Below are positions 36,749-48,200 of a DNA stretch of 64,000 bases, piece by piece. Source of the DNA: Erpobdella octoculata. Lineage: Eukaryota > Annelida > Clitellata > Hirudinida > Erpobdellidae. Each line of letters opens with the position of its first letter. Position 1 is the first letter of the stretch. The notes below the pieces were generated by a model that worked only from the letters and a program-made list of their open reading frames with translations, was not told the DNA's origin and did no database searches. The translations under genes and the position numbers were made by a program. The stretch spans positions 29,139,806-29,203,805 of the forward strand of contig OZ022242.1 of the NCBI GenBank assembly GCA_963978895.1, in the 5' to 3' direction.

Positions 36749-38416
36749 ATGAGAAATTTTGTAAGAAGAGTTAGTCATCCGTTCAACTATCTTTTGAACG
36801 AAGTGTGCTTTTCAAAAACTGTGGCAAGACACTCAACGGTTGCAACTTCACAGATGCACGGTGATTTAGGAACACTAGGACAAGAACACCACAAAAGTAG
36901 ACACTTACACACGACTCCTCGATGGTGCTTACCCCGCAACGTCTACAATGCGTATAACCGTGAAGCATACGACGAAGTTCTAAAAAGAAGTGTTCATGTT
37001 ATTGTTGATATCTATGCTAAGTGAGTTGTTTGTTGTAAACTTTTTAACTTATAGATTTACACCTCAAGATGGTAAAAGTTCCTTTATGCTAAGCAGTCAC
37101 ATGAAAAATCCTAAAAAAAATAGTTAAATTTATATTTTTTAAAAGAAAACCAAATATATCAACGTTTTGGTTATACGAGTTATATTATTGAAGTGGCCTA
37201 TATGTGGAGTTATATCAAGTTTCACCTATCTCTAGTTTATCATGCGCGATTGCACACCACTGCATTAGCGTGCATGTGGCTTATGTTATATTGCTCTATC
37301 TATATCTCTCTATATCAGCGGTTCTCAATCAATGTCTGTAATTGAAATGTAACAAACAATGGGCATACAGGTAAATTGCACTGCCCATCCTGCTGCTGTA
37401 GGTCTTTCACTCTTCCGGTATTTGTCGGTATTGCCGAAAACCAACACAGCCCTAATCATTTATTACATCGATCCAGTTTGCATTTTCTTGTGAACACTCT
37501 TTTGACCCACGTTCATTTATGCATGCCAAGTTATTGGCTAGGAGATGGACGGGGAGTTTAGGGTTATACGTCTCAGCTGCGCGACTACCTAATCTAAAGC
37601 CGTATAGCTTCAAAAGCGTTTATTTTTTTTTATTTATAGATGGTGTCTTCCTTCCGATCTGTTAATCCCAAGACTGGAACAACTTGTTGAGAAAATGAAT
37701 GGAGCAGTAATTCTATCCATGGTCAACATTGATGTGCATGAAGATCTTGCAAACAGTTTACATGTAATGTCATTTCAATATTTATTTCATACAAGAGTGG
37801 TTACCTGGAGTTACTTGAGGTTTTTAGAGGTTTTTCTATCGTTTCTCGCTCCTTTTTCTATCCTGATTGCTCTCCTGCTTGCTCCTGTTACATCTGAATT
37901 TTGCATTTTTTTGTAAACACTCTTGACCCACGTTTGTTTATGCATGCATAAACGAACGTGGGTCAAAAAAATAAAATTTGAAGCTGGCTTGTAGTACAAA
38001 TGACATTCTACTACCGTACAGCACAGTAGAATTTTGCTTACTAATTCAATGAAATGTAAATACTTGAAGTGTTTCCTAAAGTTAACAAATTGTATTCAAT
38101 TTATCAAATAACATGGGCTGCTGGATGGTCATAATAATCATTTGCATTAGTCCACTCAACTCAAAAGCTTCATCAGCTGAGTAAATGTAGCAACAAAACT
38201 TTTTATGTAGAGCCATATATCGTTATTCTATATTTTAGTATACTCATATGCCTTTATTACTCACGATAATTTTTTTATCAACAGGTGACAGCACTTCCCA
38301 CTGTGATTGGAATGAAGAATGGCAGAGAAGTAAACAGGTTCATAGGATTGAAAGATGATTCAACATTAGAGGAATTCGTGAAGAAACTACTCGAGGCACC
38401 GAAAGATGATGTTTAG
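36749..38416 (+). CDS. Mitochondrial thioredoxin-like protein with WCLPS active site
   Basis: Three exons (36749-37020, 37640-37763, 38285-38416) with GT-AG junctions in consistent phase encode 175 aa, close to animal mitochondrial thioredoxin (TXN2). The first ~75 residues are basic and rich in Ser, Thr and His (MRNFVRRVSHPF onward), consistent with a presequence. The fold follows as HVIVDIYAKWCLPSDLLIPR, VNIDVHEDLA, the cis-proline motif TALPTVIGMKNG and RFIGLKDDSTLEEFVKKLL, as in TXN2. The standard WCGPC dithiol is replaced by WCLPS, so only the first cysteine remains. It cannot act as an ordinary dithiol reductase; a monothiol, binding or degenerate role is possible. Whether a canonical paralogue exists cannot be seen here. 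Confidence 0.85.
37021..37639 (+). other. Intron 1 of the thioredoxin-like gene, with a hAT-like end
   Basis: The intron starts GTGAGT and ends TTTATAG. CAGCGGTTCTCAATC at 37316 resembles the CAGNGGTTCTCAA terminus of hAT elements, but no partner end was found. TTGACCCACGTTCATTTATG at 37501 recurs in intron 2. Confidence 0.55.
37780..37875 (-). mobile_element. Degraded Helitron 3'-end remnant in intron 2
   Basis: GGTTTTTAGAGGTTTTTCTA and CGTTTCTCGCTCC match the family A 3' region. The CTAG and hairpin have eroded to GTTACCTGGAGTTACTTGAGG. Confidence 0.55.
37922..37966. repeat. Palindrome, about 44 bp
   Basis: TTGACCCACGTTTGTTTATG is followed by its near-perfect complement CATAAACGAACGTGGGTCAA around a GCATGC core region. 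The left arm also occurs once in intron 1 at 37501. Confidence 0.85.
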
Positions 38417-38822
38417 GAAATGTTTTTTTGTCTTCATGACAATATACTTTTGTAAAAGCTGTACTCTTAAATGCAAGCAACATCTTATTCATTTTAGAAA
38501 ATGAACAGAGTAAGGTATGGAGTGCTTTTTTTCCTTTCATGTGTGTGTGTGCATTTGCAGAAATAATTCTGGCGAGATCTTAACCTATGATGCTTGCTTT
38601 TCTGAGCAAAATCCTTATCACAAAAGAAACTTTGAAAAATTTAGATGAAACTTTTAATGTTGACTTTTTCATTTTCAAGATGCATTTTTAGAGGATCTTT
38701 ATTTATGAAGAAACTGATGGCAGTGCCTTTCCTCTGAGCCCCCATTTGAGCTTTCTGCAGATAAACAAATTCACACTCGCGATCCAAACTGATAATTATG
38801 TATCAAGAATTAAGTATAATTG
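38417..38822. other. 3' flank of the thioredoxin-like gene
   Basis: AT-rich sequence containing a short GTGTGTGTG run near 38545 and no recognisable coding. It probably includes the 3' untranslated region. Confidence 0.45.
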
Positions 38823-39038
38823 TTAGAAATGTTTTGAAGCAGAGAACGTTTTTTTGAACTCCAAGTTGGTACTTTTGCTTATGAAAAGTTCTCCTTTTCC
38901 CCCTTGGAACTGAAGGTACCTTACAATGCTAAATTTGTGCTTGAAATTCTTGTTGCATCTGATGCATTTGTAAAAGCTATTCTCGTCTGGTACTACCTCT
39001 GGAGCAAAAGATTGAGCTGGTGAATTCGCAGTGACCAC
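38823..39038 (-). pseudogene. Zinc-finger-like fragment (degenerate)
   Basis: The peptide FYKCIRCNKNFKHKFSIVRY resembles the start of a C2H2 finger (C-x2-C, then aromatic and hydrophobic residues), but the paired histidines are not in place. It ends right beside a Helitron 3' end. It may be a processed fragment or chance. Confidence 0.3.
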
Positions 39039-39056
39039 GTTTCTAAATATAAAGGA

Positions 39057-39130
39057 CTAGCGGGGTTACCCGGCGTTGCCTGGAGTTTTAGAGGTTTTTA
39101 AATCACTTATCCTTATCCTCCGGTCTTGCT
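39057..39130 (-). mobile_element. Helitron family A 3' terminus
   Basis: CTAG at 39057-39060 (preceded by A), the hairpin word ACCCGGCGTTGCC and TTTTAGAGGTTTTT mark a minus-strand 3' end. The downstream 39130-39420 is not recognisable, so the rest of the element is undefined. Confidence 0.7.
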
Positions 39131-41217
39131 TGCTTGCTTGAATGTTTGCAAACCTTGAAAGTGAAAAACAACTAATTTCCCGTCATCCAAGTGAGCTGAA
39201 ATTTGAAATATAGGCTCACTCCTCATGAAAATGCATTCTATTAAAGTTTGAAAATCTTTTTAATCTATGTGAACCGCTAGAAACTTCGTTTTTCACAAGT
39301 CTTTTATATTTTGTAATTCGGCAGCTTCTAATTTTTTGCAAATCAATTTTTAATAATAAATCTATAAAATACTACTTGATATGCAAAGTATGTGAAGATT
39401 GAAAATATAAGAAACTTTCTAATCAAACTTTGGAGGTGAACATTTTTTGCTGGGAGATTTTAATTCTCCTGAGATAGATTGGCAAACCTCTAGTTGTCCT
39501 GTTCCACATACAAGAATTAAACACAAGTTTGTGAAATTCTTGGAGGACAGATTCATGATCCAGCACATTACAGAGCCAACAAGATGTAGACATGGTCAAA
39601 CTTCACATTTATTGGATCTGGTGGTATCTCTAGAGAAAATGTGAATAACATCAGGTATCTGTCTCCATTGGGAAGCGGTGATCATTCAGTTATTACGTTT
39701 ATGGTTTGTTTGGGGATTGCATGCAACTCTACTATTGATATAAGACCTTGTTATGACCTAGGAAATTACACGAGTTTGAATGATTTAATTGGGTCTCTTT
39801 GTGGTACTTCGTCAGGATTTATCTCGAGAAGCGAAGTGGTTGAAATTTAGAGAAACTCTGATGAAATTTACAATAAGATTCGTTTCCGACAAAGAAGTTA
39901 TTAAAAATTTTGTTTCAGACTTATTAAAAGAAGACACCAATGTTGGAGAAAAATATACAGATATGGGTTGACGGAGAAATTCTCTGAATTCAAAAGGCTC
40001 TACAAAATATAAGATGTTGCGAAATTCTTGAGGCAATTATCAAGGATCATCTGCTGGAACATTTATTGAAAAATAAACTATTTGCCAGGAACCAGTTTGG
40101 ATTTCTTTCTTCTAGCTCAACTACTTTCTAGATACTTGGGTTTCTAGATGTGCTTACTAAGGCCATTGAGTGCCATTATGTGATATACACTGACTTGAAA
40201 AAAGCTTTTGATAAAATACCTCATGAAATTTTTTTCTTTAAACTGCATAAATACAAAGTCAACAAGCATGTTCTGAAATTGATTAGAAGTTATTTAGAGT
40301 GAGACTAAATGATGGTTATTCTGAGGCTTTGCAGGTGGTGAGCGGTGTTCCTCAAGGTGGTGTGTTGGGTCCTTTATTGTTCCTGATTTACATCAACGAC
40401 ATCTACACTGTAGGCTAAAATATGTTTTTTTGTGGATGATGAAAAGTTTTTTTTTAAATCTGGGTGGCAAGGAAAATTGCTTCCAGTTGCAGAATGATAT
40501 GAACTGAGTGGTGGAATGGTTTAACAGATGGCAAATTAAAGTAAATGCAGATAAATGTTTTCTTCTCCATATTGGAGGGAAACATCTCTTAAAAAATATT
40601 CAACTAATTGAATTGGATGGCTCTGTCCGTGGGACCTCCACACGTGGATCAATTTCAGATCTTGGTATCACCATGGATTGCAAGCTACAATTTAAAAACA
40701 TCTTAACTCGTGTCAAGAAGGCCAAAATGATCTTGGGTATAATTGTTAGATATATTAGAACATTATTAGAAGCAGCTTTTATTTGTTTGTACAAGGCTTT
40801 GGTGAGGTCACAGTTGAAATATGGAGCACAAGTGTGGAACCCACATACACAGGGAATGATTGATGCAATTGGGAGAGTACAGAGAAAAGAAACAAAAGTT
40901 TTGCCAATCTGTGTGGGATTGTCATATGAGTCGAGATTGGAAAAATTGAAGCTTCCAATACTGATTAATAGAACATTAAGAGCAGACTTGATTTTTCTGT
41001 TTGATTTGTTGGCTGGAGATCTGAGGGAGTAGGTTTGTCCACCTTTGTGTGCCTGCATCTATGATAAAACTAGATGTTAGATTTACCAATAAAAGCAGAG
41101 TAATAAATTGAGTATCAGCGTTGATCCAAAGTTTGGCTGTTTTCTGTGCCAAAATACAATATTAATGGTATTGATACAATGTTGATTCCCTCACAGCTGT
41201 CTACATCGAAATTATTA

Positions 41218-41462
41218 TTATTTATTACACAAAAATAAAACAAAATTCTACACACCAATCGTGAAGGTGAAATGGTACGGCCGGAGTGTGAGTCGATATT
41301 GCGAAGACCACCTCCGCAGCCGGAAGCGTTGACGGGTGTCGAAGGAACGTCGTCTATATAGATTGAATTAAGTGGAGGATTGGTAGATTTTGGATCGCTG
41401 CATCTGTAGTCAGAGGAGGAGAGTATCTCGCCGCCTTCCCGATTACCCGGGCAGTTAGCGCG
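41218..41462 (-). repeat. GC-rich insert, possibly a 3' end of another retroelement
   Basis: On the minus strand the segment runs from CTAACTGCCCGGGTAATCGG through CTCCTCCTCTGACTACAG and ends in AATAAATAATAATAA, like a polyadenylated 3' end. It interrupts the LINE. The family is unknown. Confidence 0.4.
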
Positions 41463-41881
41463 ACGATATATATATGATTATTTGTGAGTCTGTCTTGTGA
41501 TTTTGGCCTATATATATATTATATATAAACTCCTCTGAAACGGCTGAACCGATTTTTATGAAATTTTTTATGTACCTATCCTCAGACCTACCAAACGTAA
41601 AAAAATTTCATAAAAATCGGTTCATTCGTTTCGGAAGAGTTTGGACACAAATACCGTCACGAGCTTTTTATATATATATATAGATAAAACGTAATTTATG
41701 TGAGAGCATTCGCTTATCACAGCCGCAGAAGCAACATTTGGCATGCAAGTAGACTTCATTGATAAGAAAATTTTGAAAAATTAAAAAAAATCTGTTATTT
41801 ATTTGATGTTTCATTGGCAAAAAAAAACATAAAAAAACTAAGCAAAAAAAACCCGAGCAGCGCCAGGTAACCCTGTCAGTA
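41463..41881 (+). mobile_element. Degenerate Helitron insertion in the LINE
   Basis: ATATATGATTATTTGTGAGT resembles the start of the Helitron at 28618. The end CCGAGCAGCGCCAGGTAACC then CTGTCAGT looks like an eroded hairpin and CTAG. A second, minus-strand Helitron-style 5' end (TCTATATATATATAAAAAGC at 41684) lies inside, so this is composite. Confidence 0.5.
41527..41645. repeat. Fold-back, 46-bp arms
   Basis: AAACTCCTCTGAAACGGCTG continues through GAACCGATTTTTATGAAATT; the complement (AATTTCATAAAAATCGGTTC through CGGAAGAGTTT) follows after a 24-bp spacer. The arms differ at a few positions. Confidence 0.85.
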
Positions 41882-42165
41882 AGCTATATAATGGCGGGAA
41901 AATTTTGCTTCCAAAAGTGGAACTAGTGGAACAGATTGCCGCAGTATGTAGCGTCTGTCGAGATAGTTTTACTATCAGGTGATTGCTAGGTGTTTTTTGG
42001 GATAGAGTTTATAAATTGTGATGTTTCTTTTTTTGCGTTTGTTTTTTGACTGCAGGGCCGTGTTGGTTTTCATTTGTAATTTTGTTTGGTTTGTGTAATT
42101 TTGGCGAGGAATTATATTACTCATGCTGATGATTTAATAAATAAATAAATATCCTTTATAGTTTT

Positions 42166-42670
42166 GTAGTCTGGGACTAATGTTTTTCTATAAAATAGAA
42201 AAACATTAACCACAGTCTTCTAAATACTGTTATTATCATTTGACAACTTATATAGTATAAATACTTCATGTGTGCTTAATAATACACTTCTTGACAAAAC
42301 CCTCTTTCAAAGTGCATGAACCTGGAAAACAATGTTTCATTCAATTGTTACAATTATTAATAAAATTATTATCATTGTCATTGTTCAAAGTCAAAACAAC
42401 ATAAAGATAGTTTGTATTATAACACTGCTGAAAAAGTACCAGGAACAGCCCGCGTTTAAAATTGTATTTAATATCACATTGAGGAGCAAAACAAATACAA
42501 AATCAAAACAATACTCAAAAATTTAGATGCAGTTCATTAAAAGTTGGTTAAAACAAATTTTTGAGTATTAAGATAAATTCATATACGAGATTCAGTCTGA
42601 GATTCATCTGAAAAAATAAACATTAAATGTCACCATTTTATTAAAAATATTGAGTTAAAAAAGTAATAAT
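42166..42670. other. 3' flank of the TTC28-like gene
   Basis: AT-rich with a small hairpin (GTTTTTCTA, loop TAAAA, TAGAAAAAC at about 42184-42208). It probably contains the 3' untranslated region of the minus-strand gene. No coding is recognised. Confidence 0.45.
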
Positions 42671-45265
42671 CTAACCGCTAGATTGTTTGGCGAAGTAAGC
42701 ATTAATTCTAGTAAACTCCCTAGCAGTCATATTTTTAGAATTTGTATAACCTTGACTTGAGAGGTTTGAACAAGTTGTGTATTTTTTCTGAGATGCAGTT
42801 AAATGAGAATAGTAAGAAATGTTATCATTAGTATCTGTGTTCTTTGACCACGTATGAGTACCTGAATCTGTTTCAATGTTTTCAACAGAAAATTGTGCAT
42901 AAGCTGTGCTAACACTGCTTTCATCAATTGAATCTGCAAAAAAAATAATAAGGAATAATTAAGTAATGCTTCTATGGAATTTATTGAATTCATTTTTCTT
43001 GAAATAACTCACCATATTTTTGTGATGAAAACCCATTTTGTCTAATATGATTTGGAGTGAGATTCACATTTGACGTCTGAATTTAATTTAAAATGTATCA
43101 ATCAATAATTACATTACATCTCAACATAAAAAATACTATAATTTGATTCAAAGTCAAAGGTTTTCCCAAATTATAATAAAAAGTAAATGATAACCTCAAA
43201 TGACATGCAACCAGAGTCTATGCTGTGCTTCTTTCGAGAACTACTACTACTCAATTGTTGACTCGGAGAATATTCTAAGCAAATATGAGGATCCACCAAA
43301 TTTTCTACCCAACATTTATCTTGAGCAAATCTGTGAGGGTCTAAAAATAATCAATAATAAGTAATTGTGTTTATTTATTTATCATGGACACTTAAAATAA
43401 AAACCAGTGAAAACAACAAATTTAGAAGACATTTACCAAATAAAAATGCAAGTGAAGTAACAACGAGGACGATCAGATTTGAATTTAAACTTTTAGAGTT
43501 GAAAATGACGGTATTTGAAGTTCTTGAAATAACTAAAAAATCTGTTTGAAAAAAAATTAAAAGTAGAAGAAAACTTTAAATAATAATATTAATATTAAAA
43601 AAAACATGCTTTTATTTAAATGCGCTAAAAAGTATAAAATAAATTGTAGACATAAAACCGTGGGACGCTTTCCTTTGCACTCATACGATCGGAACAATTG
43701 CGTCACATGCTCTTATGTTTACAATTTATTTTATCATTTACAGCGTTTTTAAATAAAAGTTTGTTTTTTTTACAAACTTTTATTTAGGTTACAATCTCTG
43801 TTTGTTTGTTTGTGTGTATGCGTGTGTGTGTGTGTGTGTCTTTCTCTGTATGCAAATCTTGCAAGTAAAATTTAACCAGCTTTTTGACTAGCTAGGATGC
43901 TGAAACTTTCAGCATAGCTTTATATTGGATGACAATACATGATTCAATGAAAGAAAAAATTTAATTTGAACATCTTTCGTATTTCTAGATCGAGTGTATT
44001 TGAAATCAAAGTTTGTGTTGAAAAACTCGTTTTTCCTTTACTTGTTTAAATTTTTTTTAATAATATTATTTCGGCTTTTATACATTTCTCCAGATAATTA
44101 CGAAATCATATCAATTAGGCAAATTTTGAAAGTTATATATTTTTTAAAGTACATTTTTTTAAATTTTTCTATATGTGATTTTCGTACATAGTACGTAAAT
44201 GATGTTGGATCATATCACCCATATTGAAGATTTTGTTCTTAATTATTTTTTATTAAACATTTTTGTGACTCGAATTTAGTAAAATATTGCTTTGTCACCA
44301 ATAATACATTTCTATTCCAAGTTTCAGCTAAAATGGATAAAGGCTTATTGTGATATAAAATTCGATTTGAAAATAAGAACCATTAAACATACTAAAAACA
44401 GATGAAGTTAAATTAAAGTGTATAAAAACAAACCCAATTGATACAAGAAATCAGCAACACTGTTTGCATCGAATGTTGCTTTTGATATCTTCAAGACATT
44501 CGACTGAATTCGATTCTTCAACATCTCACAAAACTTTTTTAAAGAAAAAATATAACAAAGAAAAACACACAAAATTTTCTTAATAATCCATTACAAATAT
44601 TATTAACCTCATTTAAAAGTTCAGATCCAACTGATTTCAAGTGAGCAAAATGAGATAAATTTTCAAGCAGGGAGATAGACAGACCTGTTATTAAAATTTA
44701 TTAATTGAATAGACTAATTCATAGCGATTCTTTTGAATCAATCAATCCTACAACTTTATATAATATCTACTCTGTAGTTTAAAGGCACTCTGCCACAAAT
44801 CAACAATACTAATTCACTTTTAGGCTTCATAAGTTATATATGCATAATGTTCAGGCATCTGCCTGCCAGTGAGGCCCACCACACTTAAAAGTGTGAAAAT
44901 GTACTGACTATAGTCGATATTTTGTTATGCACCCCTTCTGGTGACGAAGCCAAAAAGAAATGCTGCTGAATTACTATTTAAATTCCTAACATAAATAATT
45001 TACTTTCTAGTTTTTAATGTTCATTCATACCAAGAAATGATGAAAGAGCAAGACTTGATTGTTTGAGATATTGAAAGTCATCATCTAAAGGAAAAAAAAC
45101 CAAGATGGATTGTGATGAGTCATCAATGACAAATTTGAAACCAGCTGCACGCATAACTTCTTCCCATCCAAAACAATCATCTCCAATCCTTTTTAAAATA
45201 CTTTCTTTAGTAACAAACATGGAGCTTGTAGATTCCTCTTCAATTCTTTTCAAACTCTTTTCAAT
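42671..45265 (-). CDS. TTC28-like gene, exons 15-20 (C-terminal region)
   Basis: Exon 15 holds [20 protein letters not shown] and [20 protein letters not shown], a segment that follows CHAT in TTC28 proteins. Exons 16-18 continue with [40 protein letters not shown] and [20 protein letters not shown] plus a serine run. Exons 19-20 are low-complexity Ser/Thr/Asn-rich and end [17 protein letters not shown]. The stop is at 42671-42673. Confidence 0.85.
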
Positions 45266-48200
45266 CTAAGAAAGCATTTTGTGAAATAAAAAATATAAAC
45301 TTTTTGTTTAAAAATTAATTAACAAAAACTTTAAAGTTAGATTGCTAAACTTTTTTTAAATTTAATTAAAAATTAAACATGACATCAACCAGCAACTAAC
45401 TAACTAACTAAACTTCAACATGCACGCATAGCTTTTGTTTAGCAACATAACTTTTTCTGACCAATGAAACTTATATTAACTTCACCTTGTTTGCTTGCTT
45501 GAGGGAATGCATTGGAATCTTGTGACACTTAAAAAACATACTTAACATTAGGGATAACAAATCCCGGCCTTTTTCGGATCCCAGGATTATGGGATTGAAA
45601 ATTTGTGAATTCCAGGATACCGGAGTTTCGGGATTTAGATCAGGTTTCGTGACATGCAATTTAACATAGACACTTTGTAAACATTTATTTTAGTTAAATA
45701 GCTTTTTAGTAAAAAAGGGTTTTGAAAGAGTTTCATTTCTGATCTGATTTTTATAAGAAAAATTTGTTACTTCCTGCAGAAAAGTTTTTTTTGCCTGTTG
45801 ACTGGCTGGTAGAGTTTTCAATGATGCTTTGTGTAAAATTTCCAGAACCTTGAAAAAATGACCAATGATTCTGAAAAAAACTCCATCTACTTCTAGCTAC
45901 TTGCTCGAGTTCAAATTACAAATTACCTTTTTATTAAAATCGTGTGGGTTTACATTTGTTTAAATGTAGTACATAGCCGGTCTGTAATGCTATCTTTTTT
46001 TGACGTTATAACATCATTATCTTCAGTGTCATTACCTTCGATTGTCATCACTTTGCCGTTTACATTTAGCTTTTGTGCTGAGATTATAAATGTGTCTTCA
46101 ACTAGAACAAATTCACCAGAAAATTCCAAGTTGCTATTTTTAGAAAAATAGATAACGGCAAACACAAGTTAACTGCGTTTTTTTTTTATAGATCAAAAAA
46201 GATTTCCATCGCTGTGCCAAAATGATAGCCTTGAGATAATTGCTCTTTTAATGCAATATTCAGAGCTGCTTCAGTAGTTACCAAAACACAATAACTGTCT
46301 GAAAGAATTTTACTAGTTTAGTCTTTGTAAGTTTTCTTCTAAATATTTTGTCAAAGAAACTCTCAACTCAAAAACATATTTAAGCCATTGTAACCAACAA
46401 TTTCATTTAGTTTTGATGTCCAGGACAAAACACAGTTCTTCTTTAACATCTTCTAAAGCAATTTTGAAGCAATTGTTACTTCAACATTAACTACATTAGA
46501 TCAATTCAGAAATTGACCGTCATTTTCTTCATAATCGTCGGAATCACAGTTGTCATGATTTGAATAATTTTCTTTCAATTCTTGCTATAGAACTGACGTA
46601 AGTTTATGCTCTAGAGAACATCACAAACCAACCAAAGCTTGTGTGAAATGTCATTAACTAATTGCATTTTACTATGACTAAAGCAGATTCAGATTCAAGT
46701 TTGTTGCTATAGGGAACATAGTAAACTGACCAAAATTAGGTTTAAAGGCTATAAATTCACTAAATTTTACTAGAATTTAAGTGGAATCAGTTGTGCAACA
46801 TATGATATCAGTTTTTATATTCAATAAAAAACTATTAAAAAATATTTTAATAAAATAGACTCAATCTCGGTATCAGAACGTCTAATCCCGGGATTGTGAT
46901 CTCGCCAAAACAGCAAAATCCCGGGACAAGGGCGCCCAGAGAGGGGGTGAGGAGGCAAATGCTTCCTCAAAAAGCTAGGAGGGAAAATTCCCCCTAGCTT
47001 GCTAGGTATTCAGCCATACTTTTGACCCTACATGAAAGGAGGTAAGGGAGAGGCCGCTTCCAGCAGCCAGGAGGGACGGGCGCCCCTGCCCGGGAATGTA
47101 ATCTCTATTTACCATCATCCAATCTAGATCAAATTGTGTCTACGATAATGCCTTTTATTAAATTTTCAGATAAATTGAACAATTTTAAATACCATATAAA
47201 AATAAATTAAAATTTTTAAAAATTACATATTTTTGTCAGAGAAATAAATCCACCAGTTTCAAGTTGATTAAAAAAATGTTTTTTAAAATCAAGGATTTAT
47301 AATAAAACTATGTATTGTCATATTGAATAGAAAGTTTCTTATATATTTCATCCTCACATACTTCATATATCTAATAATTGGAAAACTGTGGTCAAAGTTG
47401 TTTTATTTTATAGACTTATCATCATAAAAAATGCTTTGTAAAAAATTAAAAGCTACCAAATTAAAAAATATAGAAGATTTGTGAAAAAAAAAAGTTTTTT
47501 TTCTATGGTTTACTAGTTAAATCATTTAACATTATTACAAACAAAAATAAAGAAACCCAATTAAATTAATTAAACAGAATCGAAGTAAAAAAAAGAAGCA
47601 TTAATTTCATTTTTAAAAGTAATTTTATTAAAGGTAATTTGATAAAACTTTGTTAAAATTAAACCCACCAAATGAAGGAGTATTCTCATAGCTTCTCTTG
47701 GCTTTTCATAACTTTTCAATATTTCAACGAGTCCTTTTTGTAGCAAACCAGTTCTACCATGAACTGCAACATCATTTCCAATGAGGGTCCAACAGGCCCA
47801 ATTTTTCATTGAAGCAAAGTTATGGTGAGATCTCATGTGAGCCATCGTATGATGGAGAGATGTTAAAACAGAGTATCCTTGTGCTAGAGTTAAATAAAAA
47901 GTTTTGAAAAAATGCTCTGCTGCCTCTCCCCCAACTGTCCACAGTGGAACAAATACACATTTCACTCCTGACTCAAGTAATGCATCGGCAAACTTCTTTA
48001 CGCTATCGCCGGTAATTCCCTCTTCTAAGCAGTTTGAAATGACATCTAAAACTACAAAAGTAGTATGAGCTTTCAAATTCAGAACATCAGACAGAGTAAA
48101 GAAAAAATCGCCACAAGCTGGGTCAGAAATTTGTGACTTCTTCATAGACGAGCTATCCAATATCAAAGCAAAAGATTGATCAACTAGATTGCAAGACAAA

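Larger units (their letters stand above)
39430..42165 (+). pseudogene. Decayed non-LTR retrotransposon (CR1/L2-like), split by Helitron-type DNA
   Basis: Endonuclease words LLGDFNSPEIDW and ITEPTRCRHGQTSHLLDLVV (39447-39644) are followed by RT fragments: VIYTDLKKAFDKIPHE (40180-40230), [20 protein letters not shown] (about 40342) and the thumb/C-terminal part from KVNADKC to SYESRLEKLKLPIL (40508-41032). A final piece WNRLPQYVAS reappears at about 41927, and the element ends with an (AAATA)n-like tail near 42130-42165. Stops and frameshifts are numerous. The gap between about 41150 and 41890 is foreign sequence. Confidence 0.85.
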
